Part shown: in pieces, positions 1-13,261 of the stretch
Position numbering within the stretch: position 1 is the first letter of the stretch
Layout: every line of letters starts with the position of its first letter
NCBI GenBank assembly: GCA_947000775.1
Contig: CAMQGK010000634.1
Span: 18,248,501 to 18,312,500, forward strand
DNA length: 64,000 nucleotides
DNA from: Pterois miles
Lineage: Eukaryota; Chordata; Actinopteri; Perciformes; Scorpaenidae
Direction: 5' to 3'
Program-made: the position numbers and the translations under genes
The notes under the pieces: generated by a model
Databases searched by the model: none
Seen by the model: only the letters and a program-made list of their open reading frames with translations
Told to the model about the DNA's origin: nothing

Positions 1-2340
1 ATTAGAGACAGGCTCAAAACTGACTTTATAATTAACTCCATAAGCCTGACGGAACCGGTACTGGACCCATCACTGTGGATGATGGTCTTGAAGATATGAA
101 TGTGGCCTACTTCTCTTAACATAGGGTCTACAAACAACTGTATGCCTTGTTACAAAGTATTTTAACAATAATCTCATACATATATAATCTTTGTGAATGT
201 AAGAGCAAGTTGTGTTCAAAAGATCTGGGATAATTTTCTCAGTCTACAATAACATATCACAAGTACAAATTACAAGCTTTCTAAAGCACCTAAATGCACC
301 ATGACTCAAAACACACAGCGTCCACTATTAACGAGAGAAACAAAGCAGTCATACTTCACATTTTACAGTCCCACTGACATAAATCTATGTCCTTGCCAAA
401 ATATTTCACCAAGTCAGATGTTATTTTCGCCCAAAGCAGCAGATTTTAGTTACATACAGTAAAACTTGGGCCCACAGAAAGTCGCAGTGAGCCTCAGGTT
501 CATGTTTCTTTGCTTCTTGCCTTTTAAAGGAGACCAAAAATTTGAATACTCCTTGTGTTTGAGGAGCTATTCCTGATTCATTTTAGGTATGTTATCTTTT
601 CCTAGGGCTATAGGGCTTAAGTGCCCCATGCAGTTTTTATGTAACCATGTATGTTTATGTTTATTGTTTGTCGCTAAAACATATTCTGTGCATCCTTGAG
701 GCCTAGTAAATATGTTGAATGCACTTCCTTAAACAGAATTCGGTGTGACTGTGTATCATCTGCATGCACATGTATCCTCATGCAGGAAGATAAGATATGA
801 AACCAGGACACACTCTTAAAAACATTGCTCCATAGTACAACTAGTGGTCTGCATGTATATACAAATATGTAAGCACTGGCAGTCAGTCACCACTCTAACG
901 TAGAAGGTTGCAATTTAAACAGGAAAGGTCTTGAGAAGTCCCATCATGCCTCGGATGATGATTCAACTGCAATGCTCAAGGGGACTTAAATGTCAGTGGG
1001 AATAAGAAGTCACACTGGATTGAGTTTAATGAAAAAATATACAGTCTGTTGTGTCTGTACTGTAGATGCACGCAACAACACAGACAGACAACAAGTTGAT
1101 AAATTTCTGGAAAGCTCTGTAATTTAAAGGTACAATTAATAACAGTGATAACATTTAGCCACTACATGTCACATTCTCCCTATCCATTCCACTGCAATTA
1201 CTTCACAGCAAGTTGTTGCCAGACAGCCTTGTTAGAAGTGGGAACCAAACATCAGACAACTTGCACAGAGATACCACTAACATTTTTTTTTAATTATCAA
1301 TTCACAATCATAATTTTTTATTTGGTACTTTTCTAAAGGCTCTGTAGATGTCCGTCTATCCATTCATTATCTGCAACCACTTATCTTATTCAGAGTCGCG
1401 GGTGGGGCGGACACCCAGGACAGGTCGCCAGACTATCGCAGGGCTGACACATAGACAGGCAACCATTCACGCTCACATTCACACCCACTGCAATTTAGAG
1501 TCATCAATTAACCTGCATGTCTTTGGACTGTGGGAGGAAGCTGGAGGACCTTAAGGGCCCCAAGCCGGGTTTGAACCATCCTGGTGTGAGGCGACAGTGC
1601 TAACCACTGCACCACCATGCAGAAATTTCTATTATTTTTTAAAATATATACATCTACATAAATGTTATCAACAAGACCTTTAAAATGTATAAAATCTGAT
1701 GTATTTACTAACATATAATAACAAATAGGAAGGTTGACATTTGGCACACTCATTTGCAAAATTTATTTCACTGAAAGCTCCCTCCTGGTGTCCGATTTGA
1801 CGCTTTACAATAGCCGCCCTCAAAGAATAGCATGTAGTGAAATAGTTCCCCCCTGGAGCCTGTGTGTCTACTGTCCAGTCAGTGTAGTAGTACGGGTGTG
1901 GCGAACAGGGATGGAGTAGTCTGCAGGAGGAAAGGAACAGACACCGTTCAGACAATGGCTTTGGCCCGTGTCTGCTATTTTGAGAGGCTCCCTCCACCTT
2001 TAGTTTCGCCCGAAACATCAGCCAAATGCCTTTACTCAGTTCAGCTCTATCTTTTTGGTCTCGTGCTTGCAGGAGTCTAATCTAGACAAGAGGGTGAGTC
2101 ATACAGTGTGCAGGACTTCTTGTGGATTGAAACAGCTTCCTGGATGCCATTTCTGTCTCCCCAAGCTGCTGCCATCCGAACAATGGGATGAAGAATGGCC
2201 AGTGAATGTTTTTAGGGTCAGGGGTAAATTCAGATTTGCTTTCATAGTAATATTTTAGTCCCTACATAGGATGTTCCACTAACACCACTACATGGATGTT
2301 ATTTGTTTTCTTTTTATTGTATATGAATGTATGGACTTAC
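1..2340. other. non-coding region at the left edge
   Basis: I recognise no gene here. The sequence is AT-rich, and the short open frames have neither splice-site support nor recognisable protein content. One dispersed repeat (1350-1619) is annotated separately. The stretch from about 1780 to 2080 has the patchwork look of another dispersed repeat, but I could not assign it. Whether this is intergenic or an intron of a gene beyond the left edge cannot be told from the window. Confidence 0.6.
1350..1619 (+). repeat. teleost dispersed repeat, LINE/SINE 3'-tail type
   Basis: The segment begins with a run on the theme of 'ccattcattatctgcaacc' and passes through blocks very common in fish genomes: a 'caggtcgccagactatcgca' block, a 'cattcacactcacattcaca'-like block and a 'ggactgtgggaggaagc' block. 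It ends with a 'taaccactgcaccacc' tail. I recognise the pattern as a high-copy teleost retroposon tail, often labelled L2/Maui-like, but the exact family is not certain. The copy is shortened after the 'ggaagctggagg' block. Confidence 0.7.
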
Positions 2341-2485
2341 CCATCTGCTGGATGCTGTAAAGTATCCAGTAAGAGGAATCTACAGTACACACATCAACTG
2401 TAACGGCCCCCTCTGCACAGGAAGCCCAGCCTTCCGATGACAGGAAGCAGCCCTCGCCATGGAGACAGCAGTCTGAGCTGGTGTC
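2341..2485 (-). CDS. possible isolated coding exon, product unknown
   Basis: On the minus strand a 145-nt segment lies between a good 3' splice site (cctgcag at 2492-2486) and a strong 5' splice site (ATGG followed by GTAAGT). The phase-0 frame is open for 48 codons and rich in cysteine, beginning DTSSDCCLHGEG and ending SSYWILYSIQQM; both other frames I read contain stops. I do not recognise the protein and saw no neighbouring exon. It could be an exon of a minus-strand gene lying mostly left of the window, a pseudoexon, or chance. Confidence 0.25.
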
Positions 2486-3046
2486 CTGCAGGTCAAATAC
2501 AAGAACACACGCAATCTGATGCCATGTATGGAAGAGGTAGTGGCTTAGAGTCAGAAAAGAAGCGATGCGCAAAACCCTGTTTATACAGACCCTAACCTTT
2601 AACCACTGGAGAGCACACACACACACACTTTCACTGAACCCTGAGCTCTACACAGCTCTTTAAATAGATAGAAAGGACAAAGCCTCTGTCAGTCCACAAG
2701 GAGGTGATGACCCAGTCTATAACCTCTCCTGTCTCATTGTCTTTTGATCTCTCCTTTGTGAATCACCACTGATTATCGTTACATTTTAAACTGAGGCTAC
2801 AACAGCAGGAGGAACAGGATTATCTGTCTTCCTCTGTATTATTAAAGTGGCTGCTAGACAATAGACTAATGTGATGTAATTTTTACCAATATAATACCAG
2901 CCAATACCGCACAACAATATTACACCATAGATACGGATGCTAGAAGTCAGTCAGAGTTGGAGGTGCTGAGATAAAGTCAGTCTATATAATGATGTTGTAC
3001 TAAATGCCTTTATTTGAATGGCCTGGATCATTTATATTTAATAATA

Positions 3047-3580
3047 GGGCTGTCAAAGTTAACACCTTCATAACGCATGACACTAGAAAACCTAAGGAAT
3101 CCACTGGTGCCAAACATGTTGTGCTAGCTTGTCTCAAAAGGTTAATTAATGTTGCAGGAAAAACTGGACATTTTCAAAGGGGTCCCTTGACCTCTGACCT
3201 CCAGATATGTGACTGAAAATGGGTTCTCTGGGTACCCACGAGTCTCCCCTTTACAGACATGTCCACTTTATGATAATCACATGCAGTTTGGGGCAAGTCA
3301 TAGTCAAGTCAACACACTGACACACTGCTGTTGTTGCCTGTTGGGCTGCAGTTAGTTATAATATGAGCATACTGTATTTTTTATGCTAAATGCAGTACCT
3401 GTGAGGGTTTCTGGATAATATTTGTCAGAGTTTTGTGTTGTTAATTGATTTCCTATATTTGCCCACTCCAATGTTGATAAGAGTATTAAATACTTGACAA
3501 ATCTCCCTAAGGTACATTTTAAACAGATTAAAAATGTATGATTAATCATGATTGAATATTTTAATCAATTGACAGTTCTA
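3047..3580 (-). repeat. TIR element with GGGCTGTCAA ends, copy 1
   Basis: A non-coding element of about 530 bp begins gggctgtcaaagttaac and ends ttgacagttcta, so the ends are inverted copies of GGGCTGTCAA. Related copies lie at 41480-42107, 52541-53070 and 58775-59265. They share internal blocks such as 'aagtgggcatgtctgtaaag' and 'acagctgtcagtgtg'. No transposase frame is present, so it is a non-autonomous DNA element; a hAT-like origin is a guess. This copy is inverted relative to the one at 58775. Confidence 0.75.
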
Positions 3581-6500
3581 TTTCATAGTTATTAACAACA
3601 TTTTACACTAATTTTAGAATGATTACACTACAACAGACGGAAGCTAGAAGCTATTACATGAATCTAATGAAGGATGCTGCTAATTCAAAGTGCAAAATAT
3701 CAATGTCCTGCTGCTTCTAGAAACTGCAGAATAGCTATTATAGTATCGTATGTCATACCATACCACACTATAGTGCACCATACCAAACATACCGTACTAT
3801 TTGTGACTTTACAGTAGCGCTCATACTGCAGGCACTTACATTTAAGCAATAGATGATGACATGCCCTGGTATGTTGAGATTATATCACAGCTAAGGAGCA
3901 TTGTTTGACCTGTCACAAGGTGGAGGGACAAGTTTAGAATCCACAGCCATATTTGGCTTATCTGGATGTACAAATCACATATCTAACAGACTGCAATGCT
4001 ACCTAATGTCTGTAACAAATCATTTCAGTCAACAAGGTGCAGTGATAAGATGTAAAAAATGAAGCTTCGTGCATGCAGGACACCAAAGTCATGCGCCCCA
4101 TCACCTGACAGCCAGCTGATTGAATCACTGTTTCGAATCAGTCGCACACCAATCACAGCTCATTCTCACAACAAGGCAGTCCATTAAAATATCGCTCCAT
4201 CATCACTGATCTCTGCTACACCAATGCTGCTACTGCTGCTGCTGGCAAAGCTTTGACCCAACAGCACCACCTCCACCATGTAGTGTGTGAGTGTAGAGTG
4301 CTATCACACATGGCTCAAAGGTTAAAATGCTGCTGCTGCTGCAGATTTACCAATATAGTAAAAGTGATCACATGCTAGGGACATTAAGCCTCCAAATTAT
4401 AGTATGAATAATGCAGACTATTGTGCTGTTAGCGTGTTTTGCAAAATATGTTCTATACAATTGCAACACATCTTGTCACTAAATGTAAACACAACTTGCC
4501 CTCCTGTGAGGTTTAGTATCCATGAATCCCACAAACAACGATGACAATGTTTACTGTGTGTGTGCATATGTACTATAGCCTATAACTATAACCTTAGTCC
4601 GATATTCACTCATTAACATCACACATGTTGTTTCCTCCAGTGTGTTTAAACTCTGGCTCCATGCTGACCTGAACCTTACGCACTTTCCTCATACTCTCAC
4701 CAAACCAAAACATTTATCTCTTTCTCCTCCTCCTCCTCCCTCTCGTCACTAAATCCTCCCCTTCCACCTTTACCCTATCCTAGGAGGCTAGGCCTTGATG
4801 TGGGTACACATGCATATACAGTAAAAATATACACAAACTAACAGCCAAACACCTGCATTTATATAGTGATCCAATCAATCCAACTGCACAACCTCACACG
4901 GCGACAAATGGTACTAATAAAACACTACTGCACAAGCAACAAGTTTATATTATGAAAGTTTTTTGTTATTGTGCCAGCCAGCCAATCAGAATGGACCAGT
5001 AAGTGGGAGTTTCAGGTCAGTCTGCGGGGAATAAGTTCAATTGATTGAAAATCCCTGTGTGATGCGCTGTGGAAAACATTGCACAAACAGGTTAAGGCAG
5101 GTCACTGGTGTCACTGCAAAAATCTACATGGAGGTTAAAACCTGTTTGCCTGCAATCAGATGTGAAACAATACATGTATTTTTAATAGATTACCAACTTT
5201 GAAAGTCATTCCCAAATCTTGTAATCTTGCCTTTACCTATCTGACTTTTTCTTTTAACAACTGACAAGGTGACAGAAATTGAACAACAAAAACATAAATG
5301 CAGAAATCTCTCATGTGACATAACCATGGCTGTCTTAATTTTTGCAAAAAAAAAAAATGTTGCATGTGCATCGGACTGCATTGAAACGAGAAGCTGATTG
5401 GGAAAATACATTTTCAGCGACTTTAAAGGTCTTACTGATAACATTTTTATGTAGAAAAATATTTTTTTTTAAATTATAATACATCCACAGAGTATTTAGA
5501 AAGGTGCCGAATAAAAATATGAAGTCTCCTGAAATAAATTATGATTGTGAATTAATCATTTTAAGAAATCTGGTGGGTCCAAAATGAATGTTTTGCTTAT
5601 CTGATGCCATTTGATTCCCACATCTAACAAGGCTTGTTAGCCAGTAGTAAAACAATGTTGGTATTGTGGTATGTCTAGGTCAAAAAAAATGGATAAATGG
5701 CTGAGATTGACTGCCTGGCAATGACTTGTTGTGAAGTTAATGCAATGAAACAGGGAAGGGAGAATGCATCATCTAATGGCTGAATATTGTCAGTGTTATC
5801 AACAGCACCTTTAAATATTCATTAAACCAAAGATTAACAAAGAAAACAAACAATATACTGACAATTTTGCTTTTCTCAAAGCATTTAGTGGAGCTTAAAT
5901 ATAATTTTACATAATTATATTGGCTTTATGAAAGCATAATTTCATCACCGTCTGGCCATCTGGTTGCTCTGGACCAGCTGACTGAACATCATCCTTACCT
6001 TGCCACTCGCAGTAAAATGACATACAGGTTTCATTTTCTCTGGCTTTGAACCTATCACAAGAAACCTTAGTGTGTCGTATGTCACTAATACTATCGGTAT
6101 AAAGTGCCAAATATCACATTAAAGCCCTGCAGCCCCTCTAAACTGCAGAATAGCTACAATAAAGAAGCCAGTCTGATAAAAATCAATCCGATTTGTATTA
6201 GTAATATTATTTAAAACACACTGAGTCCTGTAGCGACCATTTTGAATGTCACAAAACACATTATTGACTAGATTGATTTCAATGAGTATCAAAAAAATAT
6301 GATGTTGACTCACATCATTACTCATCTTCTTTTCCTTTTTTTCATAACCCTTTAAAGTGTTCAGCTCTCTGTTTTCGCTGTCTCTGCCACTTCCTTTCTC
6401 CCTTTCTGCCTTCCTCTTCCTCTCATCATCTCCCCTACTGGTCTCGTATCCTGAGCACAGTATCCCAGAGGGCCAAAACATGGCTGGCCTACGGGTGTTG

Positions 6501-7479
6501 TGAGGCCCCGCTGTGTGTCTACACAGCCCTCTTTCTTCTTGTATCTCTTATATCATCTCTCTCTCCTTCTCTTTATTTAAGCCCATAGTTTGTTTTAGTG
6601 GCACGACTGACAGCACCCTAGGACAAGTGCTCTGCTTCCTTTTCAAGCGCTCCTCAAAACAAAGGGTTACGCAATACATGCACATGCGCACACACACAGA
6701 GGACCAGTACACATGCACACACTTTAATACTTAATGCCAAATCATCCAATTAGCTGAGAAGTGGGAGAGGAGAGGAAAACATATGAACAAGGTCTGCCAA
6801 ATTTATGTGATCTTCCCTTATGAGACTATATTTGAGACTCATTACATTTGAATAATTTTAGAGACAGGAAGAGAATAAACTGCATAATATTTCTTAAGAA
6901 AAAGCCAAAAGAGATGCATCATTTTGTGTAGCAAAATTTACGTTTACTTATTCAGTGCCACAATAGTCCTCTCTTGAGCCCTTACATTCCTTCTGTTAGG
7001 AAATCCAGCCATTGTTGCCCAAAAACTATTAAAAACTGTTCCTTATCATGATGAACATAGTTTGTTTTGACTCGGTCGAACACCGTTCTGCTGCCGTAGA
7101 GCATCAAATTTGTATTAATCCACAGCTGAAAATAGTGCCCAACAAATTCACATTACTCTAAAAACTACAGTTCCCACTTGTTAAAAGAAATATTTTGCCT
7201 ATTTTAAAAGACAAAATCATTAATCAGAGAAGCTCATAGAAAAATGTCAACCCAATTCTTAATACATCATGCTAATACTACATAATTAATACTATTCAAT
7301 ACTTAATACATCCCTACTACCTTCTGTTGCTTTCTTTGTGTTTATGTACACATGAATTGGCTAATAATAATAATAATAATAATAATGTTACGGGCTACAT
7401 AAGTAAGTTACAATCAGTAGGCAACTCTGCAGTCTTAAACCAATGCAAAAGTGCCTTAACCTTGCTTTCTTTCTATTAG

Positions 7480-8008
7480 CCATTGGGGGGGGGCGACTCC
7501 TTTGGTTGCAAAAAGTCTGATTGTATATAAGCCGATGACAAAATGATCCTACTTCTCACCTAGTTTATTACCTTGTAAACACTGTAAACAAGGGTTTAGG
7601 GTCTCAGTCATTTGTTTCAAGTCTTCTTCAAAACAGCATGATGTTCATTTAGTAAATTATGGTCCCATTTAAAGTGAAGTAGACCATAAAGCAGGGTTTG
7701 CTTTAGGGCGTGGTGACCTTGTGATTAACAGGTGGCTGCCACAGCGTTGTGCAATCTGGGTGTTGTTTTTGTTTTTGTCTTACGACTTTAACCACGTTCA
7801 TGAAAGTTAATCATAACCTTTTTGGTCATCTGAAAATGTTTTATTCAGTGTTCAGTTGTGCTTAGCTCCACTCTCTCATGTCACATCTGGTTGCAACAAA
7901 CCAAGATGGTGATGATGAAAATGCAGAGGCTTCACAACAGCAGTCCACAAACCAATGGGTGACATTACGATGACTGCATCCACTTCGTAGTCTATGATTA
8001 CCATTTGC
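7480..8008 (-). repeat. dispersed repeat, reverse copy of the 15985 and 29100 elements
   Basis: Read on the minus strand it contains blocks also found at 15985-16345 and 29100-29615: 'gcaaccaaaggagtcgcc', 'cttgtgattaacaggt'-like and 'ccattggtttgtggactgct'. No protein frame is preserved. The family name is not known to me; its structure suggests a non-autonomous, SINE- or MITE-like element. Confidence 0.65.
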
Positions 8009-9829
8009 AGTTTAGTTGCACCAACTGTCCATCTTTCAAATTTTACCAGTGATTCCCCTTATGAAGAATTGAATTCATCAGAGAATTAATTTAGCTATAA
8101 ACTAAGATAAAATCACCACACAGAAACAAACAAAAAGCACAATTGTGTCTGGGAAAGTAGGAAAACTGAACTGAAACTGAGTCTTGTATTCATAAAATAA
8201 TAAACTACTCTTCGTTGGGGTTTATCAAAATTTTCTGTGAGTAAAGAACTGGTGGGATGCTTTACGTAAAAGGAAAACCAGCCGTGATCATATCAGAACT
8301 GACACTCCAGCCAACGAGCACCGGACACAAAAAGCCTCATAGTCCACCCACGAAGCGGTCACATTTATGACGGCATACGGCTAATTAGTGACATTAAATA
8401 GAATCCATTTCATTTTCCCCCAGGAGTGTTTAGTTGGGGATTGTTCATGAATGGGTGTGTATTTGTAATAATGGACAAGGACAAGGCCAACATAGCAGAA
8501 GAATCCCCGGAAAGTGTCCCTTTCTCTCTGCACTGAGTCAGGAAATGAACTGAGACAAGGTCCTATTGTCACGAAAAGCCTGAACGAAGCTGCAAGGAGT
8601 GTGTGTTTCACTGTGTGTGTATAGAGTTAAAGCACTTACGAAATAATAGGACTGAACTGAACTGGCCTTGCACTGATTTTATAGGTAAATATTATGTGGG
8701 TTGTGAAATATTACAGCCTATATTTTAGGTCATGGTATGGATGCAATATTAGATGCATGGAGAGATGGATGGATGGATAAAAAATGGATATATGGACAAT
8801 AAAATGCAGCTTGGTAAGTTAGACTTGAGTTATGTTTGGAATCCCTTTGTGTCTATCAGTTATGTCAACCATGTGACAAGGGATCGATGTTGTCAGACAG
8901 AGCCCTGGTTGTACCGTCGGTCATGGACAGGAAGCAAATGTAAACAGACGTACAGGTCATATGGGGCGTTTTCTATCATGTGCCAGGAAGGTTCAGCCAC
9001 TCTTTGTGTAGTTAGGTGTGTTTGATCTTGTTCCCAGAGGTGGTGTGTCACCGGCTCGCCAATAAAATGGCAGGAAAGGGTGCAAGCCTCAAAAACAAAA
9101 GATGAGCGGGGGGAAGAGACGGATGCACAAGCAGAGAGTGGATGAAAGCAAAAGGGAGGTGGGGTAAAGTGAGGAAGAGGAGGGTTGGATCCCCTTTAGG
9201 TACAGCACTGCAGCAGCTTCTTCCTGGGGTCCACAAAACAAACTTTAGTGACAATAGATATGCCATTTGTCATCTATCTTTAAAGCAGTTACAATAAGTA
9301 GCAGTAGTTATTAGTTATATATGTAGTTATAGATATAAAGACATTTGTAAGTGTTTATTAATATATTTGTCCATGACTACAACTCCTGTGAAGTATTTGT
9401 AACATAATATGATATACAGACAGACAATGAGTTTGTCACTGGGACAGTTACAATTGATATGAAGTATGAAGTATTTATAAATGGCATATATTTGTACATA
9501 CTTCTTCATGCTCCATGACAACTGAGCAAATTCCATCTGCTGGCATATACAGGTGAGAGCATGGAAGAAATCTGCTAAGAGGGATTATTTTATATAATAA
9601 AATACTTAAAAATTTACTGTTTCCGAGTTCTAGAGGTGATTAAAGTAATACTACTATTAAGGCTGGTCTCATACACTGTTTGTAGCTATACCTATGAAAA
9701 GTGATGCAATGTAGTTTGCGTATATCCTGCAAAATCAATTTGTGTGTAATTGGTGTAATCGTGAAGCAGGAACTATAAAGAGCAGCAAACGCCTCATGGG
9801 AAGGAGGTCATGGTGGATTTTTCTTAAAT

Positions 9830-10070
9830 AGTTGAGTAGTTTTATTGCCTAAACCTAACCAAGGTGATCTTTTCATGAACCTAAACTGTTTTATTGCCTA
9901 AACCTAACCAAGGCAATCTTTTCCTGAACCTAATTAAGTGGTATTGTTGTCTAAACATAGCCAAGTTGATCTTTTCCCGAACCTAACTAAGAAGTTTTGT
10001 TGTCTAAACCTAACCAAGTCAATCTTTTCCCAAACTCAACTGAGTAGTTTTGTTGTCTAAACCTAAGGAA
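9830..10070 (+). repeat. tandem repeat of about 50-55 bp units
   Basis: Four to five imperfect units follow one another, each built on 'ttgtctaaacctaaccaag' plus 'atcttttcccgaacctaact'. Adjacent copies differ by several substitutions, so the array is old. The unit resembles a short-period satellite common in fish. No coding capacity is evident. Confidence 0.75.
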
Positions 10071-10528
10071 TTTGTTTCCTTGGAAGACGGAAGTTTATTT
10101 TGAAAATTTTGAAAATTGAAATGTGTTGCTGGACATTTGTAGGAAAACAAAGAAAAAAGGAGGAATAGCTTTTTTGTACGATATACTAACCATTGCATGA
10201 GAATATGTCGACTATTTCAGTTATAGCTTTCTTGGCACATCTAAATATTTCTCCCTCTCTTCACACATACTGTATATAGGTACACGGCTCCTCATCTCTT
10301 CCCCGTCAAAGTTTCTTTTTCTGTCATTTTTACATTCTCCAAACACTCTCCTGCTATTTAGGTGGGAGGACTGAGAAGAGGCTCAGGCTATAAACTGAAA
10401 CGTGAGCGAGTTCGAGAAAGTTTTCAGGCAGGAAGAGAAAACTGAAACATTGGCCGGGAGGCAAGGTTTTGTTTATTCTTGTATGCACATGCATATTTTT
10501 GTGCATGAGTGTGCGGACAAATGCTTAC

Positions 10529-10588
10529 CTGGACAATGGCCCGAGCATTCAGAGGCCATAACGGGCCATCTGGACCTACAACCTGGAA
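10529..10588 (-). pseudogene. possible butyrophilin-like Ig V-set exon relic
   Basis: The minus-strand translation begins FQVVGPDGPLWPLNARAIVQ. Butyrophilin/MOG-type proteins start their first Ig V domain with a closely similar F-x-V-x-G-P-x-x-P motif just after the signal peptide. A plausible 3' splice site (ctgctcag) precedes it. The match is lost after about 14 residues: the expected Val-Gly-Glu and first Ig cysteine are missing, and the segment runs into a 5' splice-site-like GTAAGC. No remaining Ig, transmembrane or B30.2 exons were found. It is best read as a decayed fragment or chance similarity. Confidence 0.25.
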
Positions 10589-11666
10589 CTGAGCAGTCAG
10601 CATTAAGTAGGCAACTCTCTCTGTGTGTCTCTCTCCTCGCCTCCCTCGCACACATATCCACCCACGTCCTGACAGACAGGCTTCGGCTCCGTGGCGTCTC
10701 AGCGGATCTCTGATGGCCTTTGTGAGGCAGCCATGCTGGAGGCGACAGGCCCTGCACACTGCTCCACCATGACACGATGGCTTCGTTATTCCTCCATTCA
10801 GGGGAGGATTTGGTGTCATCCTTCCCCCTGTGCGTGGAAAATGAAATCAAGCTTTGTGAGCTTGCCGGTGAGACATTAACGCCATGGGGTATATTTTTAA
10901 AGAATCTATTGTAGAGAATTTGAATTCATATGTTCATCGGTATGCAGCAGAAGAGCTCAGATTGAGTGTAAGGTGTTTTTCCTGGTCAAAAAATTTCAAG
11001 AAACGTCTAGAAATGCTGGTTTGGATTAGAATGACATTAATGCTTAGAGTAAAAAGCTGACAAATCTGAAACCTGTGGAATTAATATTACGAGAAATTAT
11101 TAAACATTCAGACAAATAAGCTATGGGCTGATCACCACTGACTTTGTGACGATGCATCGTGTTTCAGATGTCCATCCTGTCTGTCCTCAGAATCAGTAGC
11201 TGAGCTGTACTTTCTCTGCAGAGAGCTTTGTGTTTTTATCTCATCTCCGCGAGTCAGTGGTTAGTTGCTGCTCTGTGTGCACAAGAGGCCACCTGTGGCA
11301 CAGGGTGGAGTCACAACGTACGGTCCTGAGAAGAAGAAACTGTGCAGAATAATTAATCAAAACATCTATGGTTACCTCACAACAGTCACAGTCAGATACC
11401 GGCTGCACAAAATGTTACCAGCAGATCTGCCATGTGTAATTGTGACTTGATAGTCTCTCCAGCTACAGAATGCAGATTGAGCGGATACCTCAGTCAACTA
11501 CCTTCAGTCAATAAAGACAGTCACCAGTGTAAAGGAAAGGCTTTTAGTATAGTACTACTAACTCTCTGTCTTACATGAGTGGTGTTAATGCCAACAACTG
11601 GTTGAACAATCCACATCATCATGTCATGGCCTAGAATAAAGTTATTGTTGCTGTCACACACATAAT

Positions 11667-12166
11667 TAAAGGTACAGTATGTAGGATTTGGTGGCATCTA
11701 GTGGTATGGTTGCAGATTGCAACCAACTCAGTTCCCCTCCGCTCACGCCTCCTTTTCCAACACAGCAGTAATGTGAGCTGCAGAGTGCAAAACCATGGTA
11801 ATGCTGTTCGCTTCACCCAGAGGCCACCCTTACCATAATAACTCTACTTTAGGAGCAATGGAAGTCAGACGGCGGTCGGCGCTACCACGGTTTTGCACTC
11901 TACGTCTCATGTTACCCCAGTTTCACAAGCGTGTCGGAGAACTATGGTGGCCTTCAAGTAATGCAAAAGGCTCTCTCTAGAGCCGGTGTTTGGTGTGAGC
12001 AACATGGCGGACTCCGTGAAGAGGACCCGCTCCCTATGCAGATAAAAGAATAGAAAGAAAATACAATATTTCTTAGTTTCAGGTGATTATCCACCACTGA
12101 AAACATAATTACTAATATTAAACTCTATTTCTGGTAATAGGTCCCCCCAAAGTAAACTGTACATAT
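11667..12166 (+). repeat. TIR repeat with 'cagtgtgtag' ends, copy 1
   Basis: It starts 'aaaggtacagtatgtaggat' and ends 'aagtaaactgtacat', so the two ends are degenerate inverted repeats. Internal blocks 'gattgcaaccaact' and 'gtgttggagagctac'-like recur in the copy at 20768-21116 within ALDH8A1. It is non-coding. This type of element is abundant in percomorph genomes; I cannot give a database name. Confidence 0.7.
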
Positions 12167-13081
12167 TACCAAACTAATTAATGTTTGCAAATTCATGTTT
12201 TGATTCATGCAGCTAGGACTGATCTCCAGATGCTCATTTAGCAGGATACTAAATTTAACTGACTAGCATCTGGCATCTCTTCAGTTTGAAAATTAAGTGA
12301 CTCCCAGTGAAAAGACCCTTTAACCAAAAGTAGGATACTCACCTGAAAGGTCAATTGTCTGCTTCCATTCAAACTCTTTAATTAAGGCTTAATAAATCCA
12401 GGCCAAGCAGTCAACCAGGGCCACGGTGTCAGTGCAGAACAGATCCAACTTGATCTAAAATGCAAAGTCATACTGAATACAGAGAGAATGAAAAGGCGTT
12501 TGAATAACATTCTTTTATGTTTGGCAGACAATTATTTGAACTAACAAAGACAGTACCTGTGAATGGTGGAGGCTATTTTGTCAGGCTTCAAAAGGCTTTA
12601 AGAGGTTATTTGGTCCACCTCCTCCGCTCTCTACCTCTTTATGCACATCTTATAAAAACATCAAAAGCATTATTATAACATATACAGTAGAGCAGGTCAC
12701 TCACAATATGTATTAACATACAGTATAATAGAACAACAAGGCACGGGGTTATGTGAAAGACAGTCGTCATTATCATGCCAAACATTGAATAAGAGTTATC
12801 AAGGGCAGATTGTCCCATACTGAGTACAAACACCCACTTCCACTCCAGATGAGAGATTACCTGCATGACAGCCTACACAGAAGTGTCAGCATGTTCGGTA
12901 TTTTTTTTTCCCTGGAGCCAGATGAGAGCAGTTAGGTAACCAAGAGAGGCAGCGTCAGGCATGTTGACCTACAACCCTGGTGACCCCTTTCACTCTGCTA
13001 CTCACCTTTATCTTACCTTTATTGTGTTGTATCTTGCTTGTTCTTGTTTTTTTACAGACAGTGTTTTTTTGCACTATCCCC

Positions 13082-13155
13082 TTTGTTGCTATACACTGTA
13101 AATTTCTCCACTGTGGGACTAATAAAGGAATATCTTATATTATATTATCTTATGA
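13082..13155 (-). repeat. short retroposon 3' tail, reverse copy
   Basis: Read on the minus strand this is the same 'taagatattcctttattag' plus 'tcccacagtggggaaattt' block found at 45021-45200, with a weaker version at 36280-36330. The GATAA-type microsatellite at one end suggests the 3' tail of a non-LTR retroposon. Confidence 0.6.
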
Positions 13156-13261
13156 CAACAATTCTGACAACTTAATTTAGTTTCTTCAAAATGTCATGTT
13201 ACATTGGTCCCTACAGAGAAATGAGCGGGACAGAACAGCTGGTTGGCAATCAACAGAGGTG

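Larger units (their letters stand above)
2486..10528. other. intergenic or intronic, repeat-bearing, no gene seen
   Basis: About 8 kb without a recognisable exon. It holds two annotated dispersed repeats (3047-3580 and 7480-8008), a tandem repeat (9830-10070), a short TAA run at 7365-7385, CTG-rich tracts near 4230 and 4330, and a GGAT run at 8755-8775. The rest is AT-rich unique-looking sequence in which I see nothing specific. Confidence 0.6.

Noticed and set aside
9830..10070. A CRISPR-like array of regularly spaced repeats
   Set aside because: The context is a vertebrate nuclear genome, and the units are contiguous imperfect tandem copies without distinct spacers.
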